Shown here: positions 32,638-42,200 of the stretch, one piece after another
Layout of the letters: every line of letters starts with the position of its first letter
Position numbering within the stretch: position 1 is the first letter of the stretch
Assembly (NCBI GenBank): GCA_018813065.1
Contig: JAHJCH010000044.1
Location: 1 to 53,168 of the forward strand
Source of the DNA: Myxococcota bacterium
GTDB taxonomy: Bacteria; Myxococcota_A; Bradymonadia; UBA7976; UBA1532
DNA length: 53,168 nucleotides
Direction of reading: 5' to 3'
Translations under genes and position numbers: made by a program
The notes under the pieces: model-generated
What the model saw: only the letters and a program-made list of their open reading frames with translations
Database searches by the model: none
What the model was told of the DNA's origin: nothing

Positions 32638-33951
32638 ATGACGGCACCCGAACGCAAGCCCATGAGAAGCGACCACTTCCGCGTCGCACTGTTCGTTCCC
32701 GAATACCCTTCTGAGCTGGACGCTCCGAGCCTTCCCCCCTCCGAGATCCTTGAGGGCCAGCATGTGGACGTGCTCCTTCTTCCAGAAGGCTGGAGCAATG
32801 CACAGAATCTCGATCGCGCGATCCGGCAGTCGACGGCGCTCGCAAAGACTGTAGGAATCCACGTTCTCTTCGGCAGTTCCGAGAATGGATGGGAAGTGCT
32901 CCGACATGTCGAACCGGATGGTCGCCAACGCATAGAGTATCGAAAGCACTCCACCGCCAGCCGGGTTGCATTTGACAGCCCCGACTGGTCGCCGAAAACA
33001 GATCTGCCAGTGTTCAGCATCAACGGAGTGACCGTTGGTGCAACAATCTGCCATGATCTTTACTTGGGTCTCCTTCAACGCCATCTTGCCAGAGCGGGCG
33101 CTCGCGTCTGGTTCAACCCAAGCTTCGACTCGACTAATGCGATGTCGCTGAAGTGGCAGACGGCTCTTCGCCTCCGATCAGTCGAACTGGGCATTGCCTC
33201 GCTCTGCACCATGCATGAGTTCTTCAAGATGGCACACTCGGCAACACCCTTCGGATACCTGTCCAACGGGCAGGAAGCCACGAGCACGCTACCTAACTAT
33301 CCATCTGTGCCGATCTCACGAGCCGAAGACCGCGACCTTCATCTAGTCGATATCGAGCTGGCGCCTCCACCAGCGAGTAGAGATCCGTTTCATCTGCTCG
33401 CCCCCTCTTCAAAGAAGGCCGGAGCTGAGGCCCGCGGAGATGCGGTTTCGATACGACTGGCCGGAGAGAGCCCCGAAATCCTTAGTGGTCGTGCATGGAA
33501 GCCAGCGATGAGCTCGACGACACCTGCTGGCAGGAAGCCTGTTTGGGTCATCCCTGTCGAGGGTCGCGAGCTGCTCGACTCATCTGTCTTCTTCCGAGGA
33601 CTTCTTGAGGCCGAGTCGCATGGATGCCGACCTGTCTTCTGGAACATCTGGAATGAAGGGCTGCCCACAGAGCCGTCGAGACTTATCGACCTGCTTCTCG
33701 GGCGTGCTCTCGAGAACTGCGCGACCATCGTCCTGTCGGACCGGCGGACAATCTACGAGGTGGCTGAAGTTGCCAGCGACACCAAGTCGTTGCGCCGAAG
33801 AATCGTCGAGTCAGCCATGTGCAGTATCAACGTTGAACGTGCATGGGGCCTCTCTTCGGCCTTCAAGCAGGTGGCAAAGCACCTGGTCTCAACAACTGCG
33901 GCACAGGCACTCGAGCGCTATCTCAGCCTTGCAAAGGAGCCCGAGGCATGA
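32638..33951 (+). CDS. Nitrilase-superfamily protein with an extra C-terminal domain, candidate defence gene
   Basis: The protein has 437 residues from ATG 32638, ten bases after GGAGG; ATG 32629 and 32662 are alternatives. The N-terminal ~230 residues form a carbon-nitrogen hydrolase fold with all three catalytic residues: Glu50 (L-L-L-P-E-G-W), Lys103 (E-Y-R-K-H) and Cys138 (A-T-I-C-H-D). Residues ~240-437 match nothing that I recognise. There is no signal peptide. The stop overlaps the start of a PD-(D/E)XK nuclease gene as ATGA, so the two are coupled. Nitrilase domains occur fused to reverse transcriptases in type 1 DRT defence, which makes an immune role plausible. A metabolic amidase is the alternative. 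Confidence 0.75.
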   Translation: MTAPERKPMRSDHFRVALFVPEYPSELDAPSLPPSEILEGQHVDVLLLPEGWSNAQNLDRAIRQSTALAKTVGIHVLFGSSENGWEVLRHVEPDGRQRIEYRKHSTASRVAFDSPDWSPKTDLPVFSINGVTVGATICHDLYLGLLQRHLARAGARVWFNPSFDSTNAMSLKWQTALRLRSVELGIASLCTMHEFFKMAHSATPFGYLSNGQEATSTLPNYPSVPISRAEDRDLHLVDIELAPPPASRDPFHLLAPSSKKAGAEARGDAVSIRLAGESPEILSGRAWKPAMSSTTPAGRKPVWVIPVEGRELLDSSVFFRGLLEAESHGCRPVFWNIWNEGLPTEPSRLIDLLLGRALENCATIVLSDRRTIYEVAEVASDTKSLRRRIVESAMCSINVERAWGLSSAFKQVAKHLVSTTAAQALERYLSLAKEPEA

Positions 33952-34811
33952 GTCGAGCGCTATTTGCTGAGTACCTCACATTCGAGGATGCATGGAATCA
34001 CATCAAGACACGCGCTCAACAGGAAGTGGGCGCCATCATCCCAACCCTCGCCCAACGCTCCCAAATCCGGATCATCCAAGTGAGAGATGACCGAATCATT
34101 GCAAGGACAATAGGCAAGACCAAGGAGCGAGAGTTCAGGCTACGAAGCTTTGAGAAGACGTGGAAGGATCTCCACACGTCAGGAACCGCTCAACAGGACG
34201 ACCACGCTGCGATTCTAACTTTCTGGGCAAGGTACTTCGAAGATGTGGGATCACACCCTGAGCAACCTGGCATGCTATTATGGCTCAAGTCGAAGGCAGT
34301 CATCTCCACAGACAGATGGGGAGTGGGCTATCGCCGGGCACAGCGAGAGCCCACTGGATCACATCCTGAGGTTGTGGCTGTTGAGTATAGTGCTGAACAG
34401 ACAGAGAGGGCGCGTCTCGCCCATGCTCTGCTGCAGGATAGGCTGGCCGGACTCGTAGTAGAGGCAGGACTTGAACCGTTGTCGCCATCTGACGTCACAC
34501 CTGACTTTGACTTGGCCTGGCGCGATGCAGAAGACGCCCTATTTGTCGTTGAAGTCAAATCCATGACAGATGACAACGAGACAGCACAGATGCGCGTCGG
34601 CCTCGGCCAGATTCTCCACTATCGTGGGCAGATTGAGCGAGCGAACCCGAATTTTCTCGTGTTCACTGCGCTCGCCGTGGAGCGACTGCCGCGCGACGCA
34701 GATCTCTGGCACAGCATCTGCGCAAACGCTAGGGTCCTTCTCGTTTCCGGCCGTGACCTCACGAAGATCCCATTCGACGCGACTCTGTTCCCCGCCGCGT
34801 TGAGTCCGTGA
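33948..34811 (+). CDS. PD-(D/E)XK nuclease-like protein coupled to the nitrilase
   Basis: The protein has 287 residues. The nuclease core is in the C-terminal half: D188 in P-D-F-D-L-A-W, then E202 and K204 in F-V-V-E-V-K-S, followed by G-L-G-Q-I-L-H-Y-R-G (Gln221), the usual order in PD-(D/E)XK restriction-like enzymes. The N-terminal ~140 residues are an unrecognised, partly basic domain that may bind nucleic acid or the partner. Translation should depend on the nitrilase gene through the ATGA overlap. Composition is similar in the two genes and lower in GC than the flanking chromosome. It is likely the effector of a two-gene system. Confidence 0.75.
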   Translation: MSRALFAEYLTFEDAWNHIKTRAQQEVGAIIPTLAQRSQIRIIQVRDDRIIARTIGKTKEREFRLRSFEKTWKDLHTSGTAQQDDHAAILTFWARYFEDVGSHPEQPGMLLWLKSKAVISTDRWGVGYRRAQREPTGSHPEVVAVEYSAEQTERARLAHALLQDRLAGLVVEAGLEPLSPSDVTPDFDLAWRDAEDALFVVEVKSMTDDNETAQMRVGLGQILHYRGQIERANPNFLVFTALAVERLPRDADLWHSICANARVLLVSGRDLTKIPFDATLFPAALSP

Positions 34812-34833
34812 GTTCGACTGGACCCCTCGTGCG

Positions 34834-34870
34834 CCCATAGTGCCTTGCCAACGGGGTCGGACACTATGGG
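34834..34870. terminator. Inverted repeat after the nuclease gene
   Basis: CCCATAGTG (34834-34842) and CACTATGGG (34862-34870) form a perfect 9-base stem 22 bases after the nuclease stop. There is no U-tract, so it may be a terminator or a binding site. Confidence 0.35.
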
Positions 34871-34890
34871 TTCCATAAGCGGAGCGCTGG

Positions 34891-34993
34891 CCCGGCTTGA
34901 GCATGTGGCACCCGGCTTGAGCAGGTGGCACCCATGTGCTCCTTTGATCTTTGAAGCTCAATGGCCTCGATCCTCAGAGTGTCATCGCCTCAG
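34891..34993 (+). repeat. Boundary repeat cluster E, left direct repeat of the caspase module
   Basis: Two CCCGGCTTGAGCA-GTGGCAC units lead into the core AGGTGGCACCCATGTGCTCC. The 71 bases at 34923-34993 match 37287-37357 with only 5 differences and no gaps, so the intervening genes are bracketed by direct repeats. Confidence 0.8.
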
Positions 34994-35050
34994 CGACCTG
35001 CTTTGGGAGCACGGTGGGCTTGATACCTTCCTTTTTAACCGCGAGATTGC

Positions 35051-35066
35051 GAGTAAAATTTTGCTC
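35051..35066. promoter_or_regulatory. Near-palindromic operator candidate
   Basis: GAGTAAAATTTTGCTC is palindromic except for one base pair and lies 27 bases before ATG 35093, in a locally A/T-rich stretch. It is placed where an autoregulator could bind. Confidence 0.3.
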
Positions 35067-35092
35067 ACTTTTAAGCTGAGGAGGGAGGAGCA

Positions 35093-35488
35093 ATGTCACG
35101 CTTCCAAGCCAAAACCAGCGCAATCCTTGAGACAGAACTCGAGATGCTCCAACACGAGTTGGGCCTGCGAAGCAACCAGAAGGCAGAGCTGCTGCGAGAG
35201 CTGACGACCCTCGCGGCGTGGATTGTCCGCCAAGCGGCGGAGGGACGAGCGATCCTGGCGCGGGACGAAGAGAGTACCCATGTGCTCGATCTTCCAGTCT
35301 TGGACAAGATCCGTGATCGAGGCAGGGCGCCTGGGGGCCTGCAACTCAGCGATGAGGAGGTGAAGAGCTTGGTGGAGATCATGGACCGCGCGTTCGAGCC
35401 GACACCTGCGCTGAAGCGGGCCTTGGAGAACCTGGGCTCACCAAACCGTCAGCCCCCAATACTTGCGTGGTCGGATACTGGGCGCTGA
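35093..35488 (+). CDS. Small helical protein of unknown function in the caspase module
   Basis: The protein has 131 residues, with strong AGGAGGGAGGAG before ATG 35093. It is mainly helical: residues 8-55 form amphipathic helices (L-R-S-N-Q-K-A-E-L-L-R-E-L), and 85-112 form another. Its small size, a near-palindrome in the promoter and the island setting would fit a regulator or antitoxin-like partner, but no DNA-binding motif is clear. It converges on the caspase gene with 44 bases between them. Confidence 0.6.
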   Translation: MSRFQAKTSAILETELEMLQHELGLRSNQKAELLRELTTLAAWIVRQAAEGRAILARDEESTHVLDLPVLDKIRDRGRAPGGLQLSDEEVKSLVEIMDRAFEPTPALKRALENLGSPNRQPPILAWSDTGR

Positions 35489-35532
35489 CTCAATGTCTCA
35501 AAAGGCTCAAGCGAACTTGCCTGGGTCTTCGG

Positions 35533-37104
35533 CTATCTGCGCAGATCGAATGTAGAACAACCTGGCGTGATGATTTTGCCGGACAGGCGCTGTTGATGGA
35601 CATCCAAGCGCCCCTCCATCCCCACCATCTCATAGTTAGAAGGATGATCGATCCACCGCTCAGGAGCGAGCTTAAAGGAGCCATCGCTCAAGACACGACC
35701 CGTCATTGAGAAGGCCCCTGACTTCGCCTCCGCGTTCGTCGAGGTGGGATAAAACTTAAAAATCGCGCGCAGCTCAGATGAAGACACCTCGATCTTCAAG
35801 CTCAAGCCGGTGTTTCCCTGACGGCAAGTGTACGTCCCCCGCCACGCCCCCGCGAAAGACTGCGCTTGCGTTTGCGCCGACTGCTGACGCGCGGCGCGCT
35901 CAAGCAACGCCCGCGCCTCGTCGGCGTAGCGATTGGGAAACTCTTTGCCTGCCCACCGAGACAAAAAGGTCACCAAGGCGCGCTCTCCGTGCTGATCGCC
36001 GCGCTGAATGATCGGCCTCACCTGCGCCCACTCCTCATCGAGCTTCACATAAAACACGCGCGACCGCGCGGCGCGCTCGGCCTCCTCCTGACGCTTCAAC
36101 TCAGCCAAGCGCGCCTTCAGCCGATCCGCCTCGGTGGCCGCCGCCATGATCGCGGCGTAGTCTCCGCTCGCCCTGGGGACATCTGGCATGAGATTTAGAC
36201 CTTGAGGCGCCTCAACCGCTCGCTCCACCGACGGTCGCCGCTCCGTGGCTCCACGCGCCAAGATCACCCGCGCGTCGCCGTTCAAGTCGGGCTGCTGCAC
36301 ACGATCAGTCAACGAAACCATCAATGTATCTTCGACATAACGCCGCACATCCCCTGCCGTGATCACGCCTTGACCCGTGCTATCGGCCCAGCCGCGCAGC
36401 GCGCCCAGCGCCAAATAACTAAACGCCGGGCGTGAGGCTCCAGGGAGAGGCCCCGCGAATTGATCACTCTTCGCGGCGGTCAAAACAATCACGTTACCAG
36501 GCACAGAGTTCAGCTTGGCGTGCAAGACCGGCTGAAGATCCTTGATAAAGCGCCGACCGCCGCCATCCAAACCACTAAAGCAGGCGTCCAAGATCGCCAC
36601 CGCCTGTGGCGCCTTACGCAGACGTGGTAACAGCTCCGACTTCACGGGGAGACCACGCATCTCAAAGCTCTCCACGGTTTGCTCTACGTCCGCGCCCAAT
36701 AATAAGCCGCCCTCTCCGCCCTCACCCGGCGCGCCGTGTCCGATAAAGACAAACCACAACATGCCACCCTTCTTGACCTTACGCGCCATCTGCTCCACGT
36801 CAGCGAGGATACCTCCTGCCTTGCCGCCGCGCTTCCAGCCGTGCTTGGCTTGGCTATCGAGCAATACCTTGACATAGGGCACGCCGCGCGTCTGCTCCAG
36901 CCACGCCTTCCACGCCGCCGCGTTACGCCGCGCCCCGGTCACCCCTGAAACATGCTCGTAATTCTCAATCGCCACGATAAGCGCCGCGTCTTTCGCGCCG
37001 TCCTTCGCCCCCTGAGCAACCGTCATTTGATCGGGCCAAGCCTGCGCCCAAGTGATCGAGACGCTCAGCGCATAGAGAAAGACAACCGCTCGCCACCTTC
37101 GCAT
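35533..37104 (-). CDS. Secreted caspase-family peptidase (C14)
   Basis: The protein has 523 residues from ATG 37104; the longer frame to 37155 would hide the signal peptide (M-R-R-W-R, hydrophobic core, W-A-Q-A-W). The caspase fold (~38-280) has the catalytic pair His123 in F-I-G-H-G-A-P-G and Cys175 in L-D-A-C-F-S-G. Residues ~330-430 include a charged helical region rich in Arg/Ala/Glu, and ~435-523 form a beta-rich domain with two cysteines. The prediction is an exported metacaspase/orthocaspase cleaving after basic residues. Intracellular bacterial caspases serve abortive defence, but the signal peptide argues for a periplasmic or surface role. Confidence 0.83.
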   Translation of the reverse strand: MRRWRAVVFLYALSVSITWAQAWPDQMTVAQGAKDGAKDAALIVAIENYEHVSGVTGARRNAAAWKAWLEQTRGVPYVKVLLDSQAKHGWKRGGKAGGILADVEQMARKVKKGGMLWFVFIGHGAPGEGGEGGLLLGADVEQTVESFEMRGLPVKSELLPRLRKAPQAVAILDACFSGLDGGGRRFIKDLQPVLHAKLNSVPGNVIVLTAAKSDQFAGPLPGASRPAFSYLALGALRGWADSTGQGVITAGDVRRYVEDTLMVSLTDRVQQPDLNGDARVILARGATERRPSVERAVEAPQGLNLMPDVPRASGDYAAIMAAATEADRLKARLAELKRQEEAERAARSRVFYVKLDEEWAQVRPIIQRGDQHGERALVTFLSRWAGKEFPNRYADEARALLERAARQQSAQTQAQSFAGAWRGTYTCRQGNTGLSLKIEVSSSELRAIFKFYPTSTNAEAKSGAFSMTGRVLSDGSFKLAPERWIDHPSNYEMVGMEGRLDVHQQRLSGKIITPGCSTFDLRR

Positions 37105-37286
37105 GAGATGTCCCCTTCGTGGATGTCTCTTGATTCTCAGCGCAACGAATACCACAAAAGTCGCTCAGAGGCGGAGCAGGGCGTGTTGGCGATGCAGGCC
37201 AAACAACCCTTGAGGCTCAATCGAGCCAGTCGAGCGCCTCGGGACAAGCCCGCACATAGAAGAGGTCGAGCCCGGTGAGGCGGAGG

Positions 37287-37357
37287 AGGTGGCATCCATG
37301 TGCTTCTTTGATCTTTGAAGCTCCATCGCCTCGATCCTCAGAGTGTCATCCCCTCAG
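37287..37357 (+). repeat. Boundary repeat F, right direct repeat of the caspase module
   Basis: It matches 34923-34993 over 71 bases with 5 substitutions. It includes AGGTGGCATCCATGTGCTTC and the shared tail ending CATCCCCTCAG. The remainder of 37105-37482 shows no supported gene. Confidence 0.8.
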
Positions 37358-37482
37358 AAGCACGTGAACGATACCCGACGGCGCGTCAAAGCTGGGCATG
37401 CGGGCGCCACCTGCTTAGGGCGGCTTGCGTCAAAATGACCCGTTGATCAAAGACTTCAAGGCCCGTCAAGATTCGAGCAGAG

Positions 37483-37986
37483 GTGGTGTTGTTTATCCCT
37501 GTCCAAATCCCGATAGAGACGGCCCAGCGTTTCATCTGTATGGAGGCGCAGGCCGCTTGCACACACTGCGGTTGGGCAGGGAGAATGCGCGCCTATGGGA
37601 TGGGCCGCACCTATGCCGTTCCTGGCTTTGATGATCGCAAAGGTGTCTCGGCGAAGTTCGTCGCCACACGCCGCGCCTCGCGCCTCGCCGAGGCCCGAGC
37701 AAGGCTGCTCCTTGAGATCGCCCCTTGTCCCCAATGCGGTCACCGCGATCTCCTCGCGCGTGCGCGCTTTGCCCGCCGTCAACGTAAGGCCCTCTTTGCC
37801 TCTGGGGCGTTGGCGCTGCTCTTCATCCTGGGCCTCGATGTCTGTGTTAAGGGGGGACTCAGCATTCTCATCGGTGGGTCGCCCTTTCTCTTGCCGCTCG
37901 TCGTCTTTATCGATCTGCGGCTGACCTGGCGAGCCGCCGCGCGTGAGGTTGAGGAGGTGTCAAAGTCAAGCGGCCAGGCGGAGTAG
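37483..37986 (+). CDS. Zinc-ribbon protein with two membrane helices
   Basis: The protein has 167 residues from GTG 37483; ATG 37540 is an alternative. Two C-x-x-C knuckles (C-T-H-C-G and C-P-Q-C-G, about 60 residues apart) form a probable zinc ribbon. Two hydrophobic helices follow (~105-125 and ~128-145), and the C-terminus is charged. It lies between boundary repeats F and G, so it may be another inserted module. Function unknown. Confidence 0.65.
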   Translation: MVLFIPVQIPIETAQRFICMEAQAACTHCGWAGRMRAYGMGRTYAVPGFDDRKGVSAKFVATRRASRLAEARARLLLEIAPCPQCGHRDLLARARFARRQRKALFASGALALLFILGLDVCVKGGLSILIGGSPFLLPLVVFIDLRLTWRAAAREVEEVSKSSGQAE

Positions 37987-38040
37987 GCCCGTCCGCCGAG
38001 CCTGAAATCTCGCTGGGCAGATCGCATCCATGTGCTCAGG
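37977..38040 (+). repeat. Degenerate boundary repeat G
   Basis: GGCGGAGTAGG at 37977 overlaps the stop of the zinc-ribbon gene. GCATCCATGTGCTCAGG at 38024-38040 retains most of the family core. It is more decayed than the other copies. Confidence 0.45.
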
Positions 38041-38115
38041 CTAGATTATTACGGTCGGGGCTGCGTCGATGGGCCGCGCTCCTTACACTTCCTCACGCCA
38101 TATGGAGAGATGACC

Positions 38116-39285
38116 ATGAACAACGCCTCGCGCCTGTGCATGATGGGACTGCTGCTGACCCTGCACGCCTGCGTCTTAGACGATGGCCTGTCCAACTTCG
38201 ACGCCATCGATGAAGACTTCAACCGCGATAACCCCAAGATCGCCGCACAAGAGAGCGCGCTGACCCAAAGCTGCGCCAGCAGCTTTATCGCCGTCGAACG
38301 CGATGAGGTGTTTCAACGCGCGCTGTGCCTGTGCGGGGATCTCGATAACGTGGGCGAGGGCGTCGTCACCTCATCCCATAGCGGGCTCGTCGGCGATGAC
38401 CCCGGCTTGGCACACGTCGGCGTTAATGGCCGGGTGGACGTGGTGGGTGATTTTAATGTCGATGGCGGGATGGACGTGGCCGGCGGCTTGGAGGGCGTCG
38501 GCGATCTTCACCTCAATGGCGCCCTCATCAGCGGGCGTGGCCTCGATGTGGTGGGCGATTGGTCCGTGGGCGGCGATGCCTGGATCGATGGCGATCTCAG
38601 CGTCGTCGGCGATCTCACCATCGGCGGCGATCTCTTCCTCACCGGTGACTTCGACGCCGTGGGCGATGTGCGTTATCAAAATGGCCGCCGAGGCTTTCAT
38701 TATCGAGGCGCGCCGTGTGGCTGCGGCGCCAAGGAGATCATCGACGTGGCCGCCGAGGTCGCTCAGCGCCGCAATGACAATGATAATGACCTGATCTCCG
38801 GCCTCGGCGCCCGTGAGGTGGTCTTTGAGTCCGGTGAGTATTACTTCGCTCGTGGCGGTGAGCTGGTCGGCAACGGCGCGATCAAGATCAGAGGCCGCGT
38901 CCGGCTCTTTATCGAAGGCGATCTGGAGAGCGTCGGCGATCTCAATATCCAGATCGAGGACGGCGGCGCGCTGGAGCTGTGGACGAGCGGCACGATCAAG
39001 TCCGTGGGTAACCTGCACTTCGGCGCGGCGGGGGCCTCGGCGCGGGCGCTGCGCCTCTATATGGGCGGGCAAGGCGGCGCGCTGATGAGCGTGGGCAATG
39101 CGACCTTTATCGGCGCCATCTATGCCCCCGAGGTGGATATCGAGTTCGTCGGCGATCTCAAGATCGACGGCGCCCTCTTCGCGCGACGCCTTGAGGGCAC
39201 AGGCCGCCTCGATCTCACCTATGACACCGACGTCAGCGCGCCAGATGGCTGCGTCGATGAGTACACCCAGCGCTTCATCGATTGA
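38116..39285 (+). CDS. Bactofilin-like beta-helical lipoprotein
   Basis: The protein has 389 residues. ATG 38116 follows GGAGAG by six bases. The signal peptide ends at Leu-His-Ala-Cys, a tolerable lipobox. Residues ~75-190 and ~230-370 are short repeats of the form V-x-G-D-L/F-x-V-x-G, about 6-12 residues each, predicting a parallel beta-helix like polymer-forming bactofilins or DUF-type stalk adhesins. A loop with C-G-C-G (about residue 205) interrupts the repeats. It probably forms a surface structure. Its 3' end overlaps the convergent PfaC-like gene by 11 bases. Confidence 0.72.
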   Translation: MNNASRLCMMGLLLTLHACVLDDGLSNFDAIDEDFNRDNPKIAAQESALTQSCASSFIAVERDEVFQRALCLCGDLDNVGEGVVTSSHSGLVGDDPGLAHVGVNGRVDVVGDFNVDGGMDVAGGLEGVGDLHLNGALISGRGLDVVGDWSVGGDAWIDGDLSVVGDLTIGGDLFLTGDFDAVGDVRYQNGRRGFHYRGAPCGCGAKEIIDVAAEVAQRRNDNDNDLISGLGAREVVFESGEYYFARGGELVGNGAIKIRGRVRLFIEGDLESVGDLNIQIEDGGALELWTSGTIKSVGNLHFGAAGASARALRLYMGGQGGALMSVGNATFIGAIYAPEVDIEFVGDLKIDGALFARRLEGTGRLDLTYDTDVSAPDGCVDEYTQRFID

Positions 39286-42200
39286 GCGACCGCGCGGGCA
39301 AGATCGCGCGCATCGCTAAGCCCTCGGCTTCATAGATCCGCTTGCCGTCGATCCATAGATCCCCATCCGCCCACGCCGTCAGCCCCGCCTCATCGCGGAC
39401 CAGCCGCGTCAGCGCCAAGGTCGTGGTGATCACCCCATCCTCGGGCAAGACCTGCCCGCGATAGCGCCAACGCAGCGCCTCGCCTAAGGCGATGGGCTCA
39501 AAGTGACCCTCGACGGCCTCATCGATCTGCGTCAGCATCACCCACTGTAAGAGCTGTAAGAGCGCCTCAAGGCCCAAGGAGCCCGGCTGCACCGGATCTT
39601 GGAAGAAGTGCGCCTTGAAGAACCACGCCCCCGCCTCCACGTCCTTCTCCGCCCGCGCCGCGCCCAGGCCCGCCGGGCCGCCCTCCGGCCAGTAGCCCGT
39701 GACCCGATCGATCATCCGCAGCATCGGCGCCGCCAGCCTCGGCCCTCGGCGCGGCGATGGCGCGCGCAGATCGACGCTGAGGGTTGAGGGCGTCGTCAGC
39801 TTCGCCCGCTGCGCCTCGCTCGTGGACAAGCCCACTTGGTTCTCCAACGCCGCCTTGGGGAAGTAGCCGAAGACCGTCTCCAGCGTGTAGACCTCCTCGG
39901 CGCCGATAAAGCAGCGGACCTTGAAGCCCTCGATGATCATCCCCGCGCTGCGCGATAACGACGTCAGCGTCACGCGCGTGCGCAGCGTTTCTGCGCTGGG
40001 CAGGATCTCGGCCTTGAGCGTGCCCTCGCCGTCGAGGTTGCGAAAGCTCAAGTCCGTGTCCACGGTCAGCGGCGAGCCGACGAAGTTCGCCAGCCAGCCG
40101 CAGGGCTGTAAGGCCGCCTCAAGGAGCACGCAGAAGGGCATGGTCGCCGCGCCGTTCTCGCGGAAGTACCAGGCGTCGGGGGGGATGTCATAGGCCAGCT
40201 CGATCGTCGTGCCCACGCGCAGCGCGCCCGGCGCGCCGCCCTCGACGTGGATGACCCGGCTCATAAAGTGATAGGGCGGCCCAGGCAGGCGGGCCACGCG
40301 CCGCGCGCCGTCGAAGCGCTCAAAGCCGGGGAAGGCGTGGGAAGGCGGCCCCCAGGCGCTGGCGAGCATCGCGGCGTAGTCGAAGCGCAGCCCCTCCAAG
40401 GCCACGGCGCGCGGATCAAGCACGCCGTCGAGCAGCTCAGGCCGCCGCGCCAAGGGCCAGTCCGGCACCAGCCGCAGCCCCATCCGCCGTGTATAGAAGG
40501 CCTTGAGCCCGTCGATGGTGCAGAGGATGTCGGCGTAGAGGGTCGGCAGCGGCCCGGCGATGATCTCATCGACGAAGACCTCATAGGTGATTTGCCGCGC
40601 GCTCGGGGTCGCCTGCCCACGGCAGATCAGGTGATATGTCTCCTCGGGCACCGGCTCGAAGCGCCAGCCGTCGCGCTGACGGGTGTAGCCGAGGCTGATG
40701 AGGTAGACCGACATCGCCTGAAGGCAGCCCTCGAACATGAGCGTGCCGGGCATACAGGGATCATTCTTAAAGTGCCCCTTGAAGTACCAGTCCTCGGGCG
40801 TGATGGGGCTGTCAGCGCGCAGATAGCCGCGCCCCGCCGGGCCGCCCTGATGATCCAAGGCGACGATCTCGCGCAGGAAGCGCATCGGCCCGCCTTGGAT
40901 CTTGGGCGTGGCCGTGTGGGTCTGGCAGCGATCCCAGCCGGGGCCGAAGGCGCGCCAGATGGCGCCCTCGCTGAGCGCCTCAAGCTGGGCGTCGTCGAGC
41001 CGCGCGGGCGGGGGCGGCCCCTCGGGGGGATCTTGGCGCGCCCCAGGGGTGAACCCCGCCGCCTCCGGCGACCAGATCACGCCCGCCGAGTCGGCCAGCT
41101 CTTGATCCGTAAAAAAGCCCGCCTGCCCTTGGCGCACCTTGAGGCGGATCTCATCGCCGACGCGGCAGTCATAGTGAAAGAAGAACAAGCGCACGTCGCC
41201 GTGGCGGGCGTGGCCGTCTACGTGGATGTCATAGCGCAGCGTCTCGCCGGGGCGCGGCAGCTGCCCGGCGTAGGTCAGCTCGCAGGCCAGCAGCCGATAG
41301 ACGCGCGCGCCCCGGTTAAGGGCGTCGATCCCCAGATAAGAGATCAACATCAGGTCCGCTTGGCCGCTCTCGATCATCACCCCCGCGGGCATCCGCCCCT
41401 CGTTGAGATACCAGCCCTGGCTGCCCACGTCCGTCTCTGTCCAGATCGTGCCCTTGCCCATGCTGCCGGGCGTCGCGTCGAGGCCGATCACGCGGTCGGC
41501 GAGGAGCAGCGGCGGCTCCGGCATCCGCACCTGCCGCGCGTAGCCATCTTGACCTTCAAACAGGGGGCCAAAGATCGTCGAGATCGCCCCTGATGCGTGG
41601 ATTTCCAGGGCCGCGCGGTCGAAGACGGGGCCGGTGATCTCTTTGGGCGATGCTTGGCTATTTTCTTCGGATTTAACAGCAGCTTGCGTGATCGTCGGGT
41701 GCGCGATCACGGGCGTATGATGGGTGATCTGCGGGGCTGAGGGGCGCATCGGCCCGCGCGCGCGGCGGATCTCCCGCTTGGGGGCCTCTGGAGGCGGCGC
41801 GGCGGCCTGATTTTGGGCGCAGATCAGCGGCGCGGCGGCCTGATTTTGGGCGTAGGTCAGCAGCGCGGCGACGGATCGCGCTTGGGTCGCCAAGAACTGG
41901 GCGTGGAGGGCCTCGCTCTGGGCCGTAAAGGCGCCTTGAAGGGCCGCCAGCTGGGCGGAGTAGGCGCCCCATCGCCCCATCACCCCCTCGATCTCCGGCG
42001 TGGGCGGCGTGATCTCCGGCGTGGGCGGCGTGATCTCCGGCGTGGGCGGCGTGATCTCCGGCGTGGGCGGCGTGATCTCCGGCTCTACGGCCATGATCGG
42101 CGCCAGGCGCGGCGCGGGGGGCATGGACGAAGGCCCCGCAGGGCGCCACGGCGCGGCGTGATCGGCGCGCGGCGGCGGGGGGAAGGGATCGGGGGGCGGC

